DNA of 7,835 bases from Fidelibacterota bacterium. GTDB lineage: Bacteria; Fidelibacterota; Fidelibacteria; Fidelibacterales; DSDE01. The notes beneath the pieces were generated by a model. The model was not told the DNA's origin. It worked only from the letters and a program-made list of their open reading frames with translations, and did no database searches. The translations under genes were made by a program, and so were the position numbers. Positions 6,122-7,835 of this stretch are shown here, piece by piece (positions within the stretch are counted from its first letter, which is position 1; each line of letters begins with the position of its first letter). Where the stretch lies: NCBI GenBank assembly GCA_011049095.1, contig DSDE01000150.1:1-7835 (forward strand), read 5' to 3'.

Positions 6122-7284
6122 TGAAAACAAAAACTATAATCATTTTATTATTGCTGGGAATCGGAATACTCCACGCTCAGGATGTGCGGGATGTCTATTC
6201 ACCATTTGTCGGCTTCAATCAGTATAATGGTCCAGGCGCAGCCATCGGCGGCGCAACCGTTGCGGCGGGAATGGTCATTCCGGCCTTTACCCAAAACCCG
6301 GGTAATCTGGGGCTTCACCGCTACCGCATCGTCCAAGCCTGGCAAAATGACAGCGAGTTTCAAAGCGGCAGCCTCAATTTACCTCAGAGCAAATTTGGCG
6401 GAATTCAGGCCATATTCCCTTTTCCGGTCTATCAGGGTTCTCTCGTGGCGGGCTTTGATTTCAGTCTGCAATCGGAATATGCCCTGACTTACGAAGAGCC
6501 CGAGCTCTCGCTGCGGCAGGAGGGGGGGCTCTATCAGCTCCGAAGCGGACTCGCCACTGAGTTTGCCAAAAATCTCTTTCTCGGCGCCGATGTCAAATTC
6601 CTCTTTGGCAAAAATGAGATGAATCAAAAATATGTCGCTAGCGGCTACAACGGGGAATTTTATCTAAATCCTTCCTATCGCGGTGTCACGGCATCAATGG
6701 GTTTGGTGCAGCGTATTCTCCCTATACTAAATTGGGGAATTTCCGTGGAGCTGCCCACATCGCTGCGGGTGGAGGAAGATTTCCGCGACAGCTATTTTAT
6801 TAACGATACGACCCTCCGGATTGACAAGGACAATTACGAATACAAAATCACAAAACCGGCGGTATTTCATTTCGGCGCTGCCCTTTTTCTCAATTATATC
6901 GACCTCTTTTACGAAGCGGAATACACCAATTGGAAAAATCTCAAGCTCAGCAGCGACTTTATTGACATAGACGGTCTGCCATGGGACCCAAAAGTAAATA
7001 CAGACATTGAAACAACACTGATAAAGGGTCTGACCCATCATATCGGCGTCGCACTGCATCCCCCTGTTTTGCCGCTGCATCTTTACGGCGGCTACCAGCT
7101 CATCCCCTATCCGGAACCGGGTATGCTGGCCGACGACAAGCGGGAGAGCTATCATTTTGGTGCAAGCTATGTCATCCAGCGGCAAATCAGCTTAGCATAT
7201 CAATATCAGCGCTATTTTTGGGAATATGAGGGCCTCGATGAAAATTGGACCCAGCAAAGCCTGAACGTTATTCTCCATTTTTGA
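6121..7284 (+). CDS. OMPP1/FadL-like outer-membrane beta-barrel protein
   Basis: The 387-residue protein has a clear Sec signal peptide (MKTKT, then IIILLLLGIGIL, likely cleavage after LHA at residue 19). Near the mature N-terminus is an AFTQNPGNLG segment (55-64), recalling the NPA-type motif in OMPP1/FadL-family barrels and related lineage-specific outer-membrane proteins. The rest alternates amphipathic strands with turns, for example GSLVAGFDFSL and FLGADVKFLFG, and it ends in an aromatic terminal strand, SLNVILHF, with Phe at the last position, the usual signal for the Bam assembly machinery. FadL relatives carry hydrophobic compounds, but similarity here is by pattern only, so the cargo is unknown. 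The ATG overlaps the preceding TAA (TAATG) and lacks a good ribosome binding site of its own, so it probably relies on translational coupling with the Tyr-rich lipoprotein. Confidence 0.85.
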   Translation: MKTKTIIILLLLGIGILHAQDVRDVYSPFVGFNQYNGPGAAIGGATVAAGMVIPAFTQNPGNLGLHRYRIVQAWQNDSEFQSGSLNLPQSKFGGIQAIFPFPVYQGSLVAGFDFSLQSEYALTYEEPELSLRQEGGLYQLRSGLATEFAKNLFLGADVKFLFGKNEMNQKYVASGYNGEFYLNPSYRGVTASMGLVQRILPILNWGISVELPTSLRVEEDFRDSYFINDTTLRIDKDNYEYKITKPAVFHFGAALFLNYIDLFYEAEYTNWKNLKLSSDFIDIDGLPWDPKVNTDIETTLIKGLTHHIGVALHPPVLPLHLYGGYQLIPYPEPGMLADDKRESYHFGASYVIQRQISLAYQYQRYFWEYEGLDENWTQQSLNVILHF

Positions 7285-7485
7285 GTCCACTCCGGAAACT
7301 TAAAAACCAATAAGCGCAGAGAAAAATAAGACGCATAGGGTTTGCATTTATTAGATTTACGGCCTTTAGAAGAACTCAAATCCGCAAATTTATCCTCAAA
7401 ATTGACTTTCCGAAAAAGAACCATTGTTAAAATGATATTTATACAGTTATACTCAAAAACCGCTTTATAGAACAGCTTATCAACA

Positions 7486-7501
7486 ATTCGTAAATACGAA
7501 T
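7486..7501. repeat. Small perfect inverted repeat, ATTCGT/ACGAAT
   Basis: ATTCGTAAATACGAAT has six-base arms around an AAAT loop. It lies 200 bases after the barrel gene's stop. The stem is weak and no T run follows, so it is not a standard terminator; it may be a protein site or chance. Confidence 0.3.
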
Positions 7502-7536
7502 GACAAATTCCCGATTTAGGTTGGCTGTTTAATCAA

Positions 7537-7560
7537 CACTTCGACTATGTTCATTGACCA
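7537..7560. repeat. Possible diverged copy of a dispersed intergenic repeat
   Basis: The segment begins CACTTCGACTATGTTCA and ends TTGACCA. It resembles a short element of the form CACTTCGACTACGCTCAGTG plus ACCA that I recall as frequent between genes in many bacterial genomes, with about three differences. The match is from memory, with no second copy in this window, so confidence is low. Confidence 0.25.
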
Positions 7561-7606
7561 CACAGTGTAGGTAGCTCAGTGCGCCGCAATCAGCAATCAA
7601 CAATTG

Positions 7607-7835
7607 TCAGTTGTGATAACGTTTTTTCACGAAATCGCGGATGAGAGTGTAAGCTTTATCAAGAATCTGCTCATTCGGGAGAAAAACGATGCGCAGGTGC
7701 TGGGTTCCCGGTTTCTGACCGAAGCCTGATCCATACACCGTGACCACGCCGGTTTCACGGATCAGATCGCTCACAAATGTGACATCATCTTCGGGAATAT
7801 TTAGCTTCGGAAAGGCATAAAATGCGCCCTGGGGC
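7607..7835 (-). CDS. Class I/II PLP-dependent aminotransferase, C-terminal end (start lies right of the window)
   Basis: On the minus strand the frame enters from the right edge and ends at TGA (7607-7609), giving 75 complete residues. They match the end of the small domain of fold-type I aminotransferases: PQGAFYAFP, then DVTFVSDLIRETGV, GSGFGQKPG and HLRIVFL, then a terminal helix ILDKAYTLIRDF. The Arg of HLRI corresponds to the conserved Arg that binds the substrate alpha-carboxylate in this family. The GSGFG-x-x-PG-x-x-HLRI pattern resembles alanine aminotransferase-like and aspartate aminotransferase-like members, but substrate cannot be settled from this fragment. It is the only minus-strand gene seen and converges on the barrel gene, with 322 bases between the two stops. 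Confidence 0.92.
   Translation of the reverse strand, partial: PQGAFYAFPKLNIPEDDVTFVSDLIRETGVVTVYGSGFGQKPGTQHLRIVFLPNEQILDKAYTLIRDFVKKRYHN

Larger units (their letters stand above)
7285..7606. other. 322-base non-coding gap between convergent genes
   Basis: No protein-like reading frame is visible on either strand. The stretch is AT-rich and holds a small perfect hairpin (7486-7501), a possible diverged dispersed repeat (7537-7560) and short CAATCA-type direct repeats (7587-7600) next to the 8-base palindrome ACAATTGT (7600-7607). It ends at the convergent aminotransferase stop. There is no convincing rho-independent terminator for either flanking gene, and no confident promoter. Confidence 0.6.

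Noticed and set aside
5667..6227. A 186-residue frame overlapping the Tyr-rich lipoprotein gene
   Set aside because: It is in another frame of a low-complexity coding region, has no ribosome binding site, and runs across the start of the next signal peptide.
6727..7185. A 152-residue minus-strand frame inside the OMPP1-like gene
   Set aside because: It is a shadow of the barrel gene, which has a signal peptide, a barrel pattern and a terminal Phe; the antisense product has no recognisable domain.
7402..7433. TTGACT followed by TTAAAAT as a promoter
   Set aside because: The spacing is 19-20 bases, the -10 match is poor, and no plus-strand gene follows.
7567..7593. GTAGCTCAGTG-like stretch resembling a tRNA D-arm
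   Set aside because: No acceptor stem, anticodon arm or T-arm (GTTCGA) can be paired around it on either strand.

Overview
The window comes from a Gram-negative bacterium. It encodes two outer-membrane beta-barrel proteins, two lipoproteins with Sec/Lsp-type signals and a periplasmic cytochrome remnant. Base composition is moderate (roughly mid-40s % GC by eye), ribosome binding sites are strong AGGAGG types, and the protein mix (a PfkB kinase with a GGSATYF motif, FadL/OMPP1-like barrels, a TPR lipoprotein, a Tyr-rich lipoprotein) suggests the FCB group, perhaps a Calditrichota or KSB1-like lineage. That placement is inference; there is no rRNA or other marker gene here.

Layout, left to right. 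(1) Positions 1-1656: the 3' part of a large outer-membrane barrel gene, open to the left edge. (2) 1674-2081: a bacteriohemerythrin with all diiron ligands, 17 bases behind the barrel gene. (3) 2082-2474: a perfect 17-base palindrome, then the decayed or truncated start of a multiheme c-type cytochrome resembling the hydroxylamine-oxidoreductase-like group. (4) 2475-3374: a complete PfkB-family sugar/nucleoside kinase. (5) 3469-4515: a TPR lipoprotein gene broken by one in-frame TAA, followed by a clear rho-independent terminator. (6) 4579-5367: a nitrilase-superfamily amidohydrolase with a full Glu-Lys-Cys triad. (7) 5423-7284: a translationally coupled pair, a tyrosine-rich lipoprotein and an OMPP1/FadL-like barrel. 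(8) 7285-7606: a non-coding gap with small inverted repeats. (9) 7607-7835 on the minus strand: the C-terminal end of a class I/II PLP aminotransferase, convergent with everything else.

All genes except the last are on the plus strand. No single pathway links them. The kinase and the amidase are cytosolic metabolic enzymes, the hemerythrin is probably a cytosolic O2/NO/iron-sensing or carrying protein, and the rest are envelope proteins. The most notable points are two neighbouring genes that carry in-frame stops, the one-base-overlapping lipoprotein/barrel pair with its extreme tyrosine-rich segment, and a terminator placed almost on top of the amidase ribosome binding site. I see no CRISPR array, transposase, tRNA, rRNA or phage gene. 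I did not find convincing evidence for an undescribed multi-gene system; the lipoprotein/barrel pair is the best candidate for an uncharacterised functional unit.
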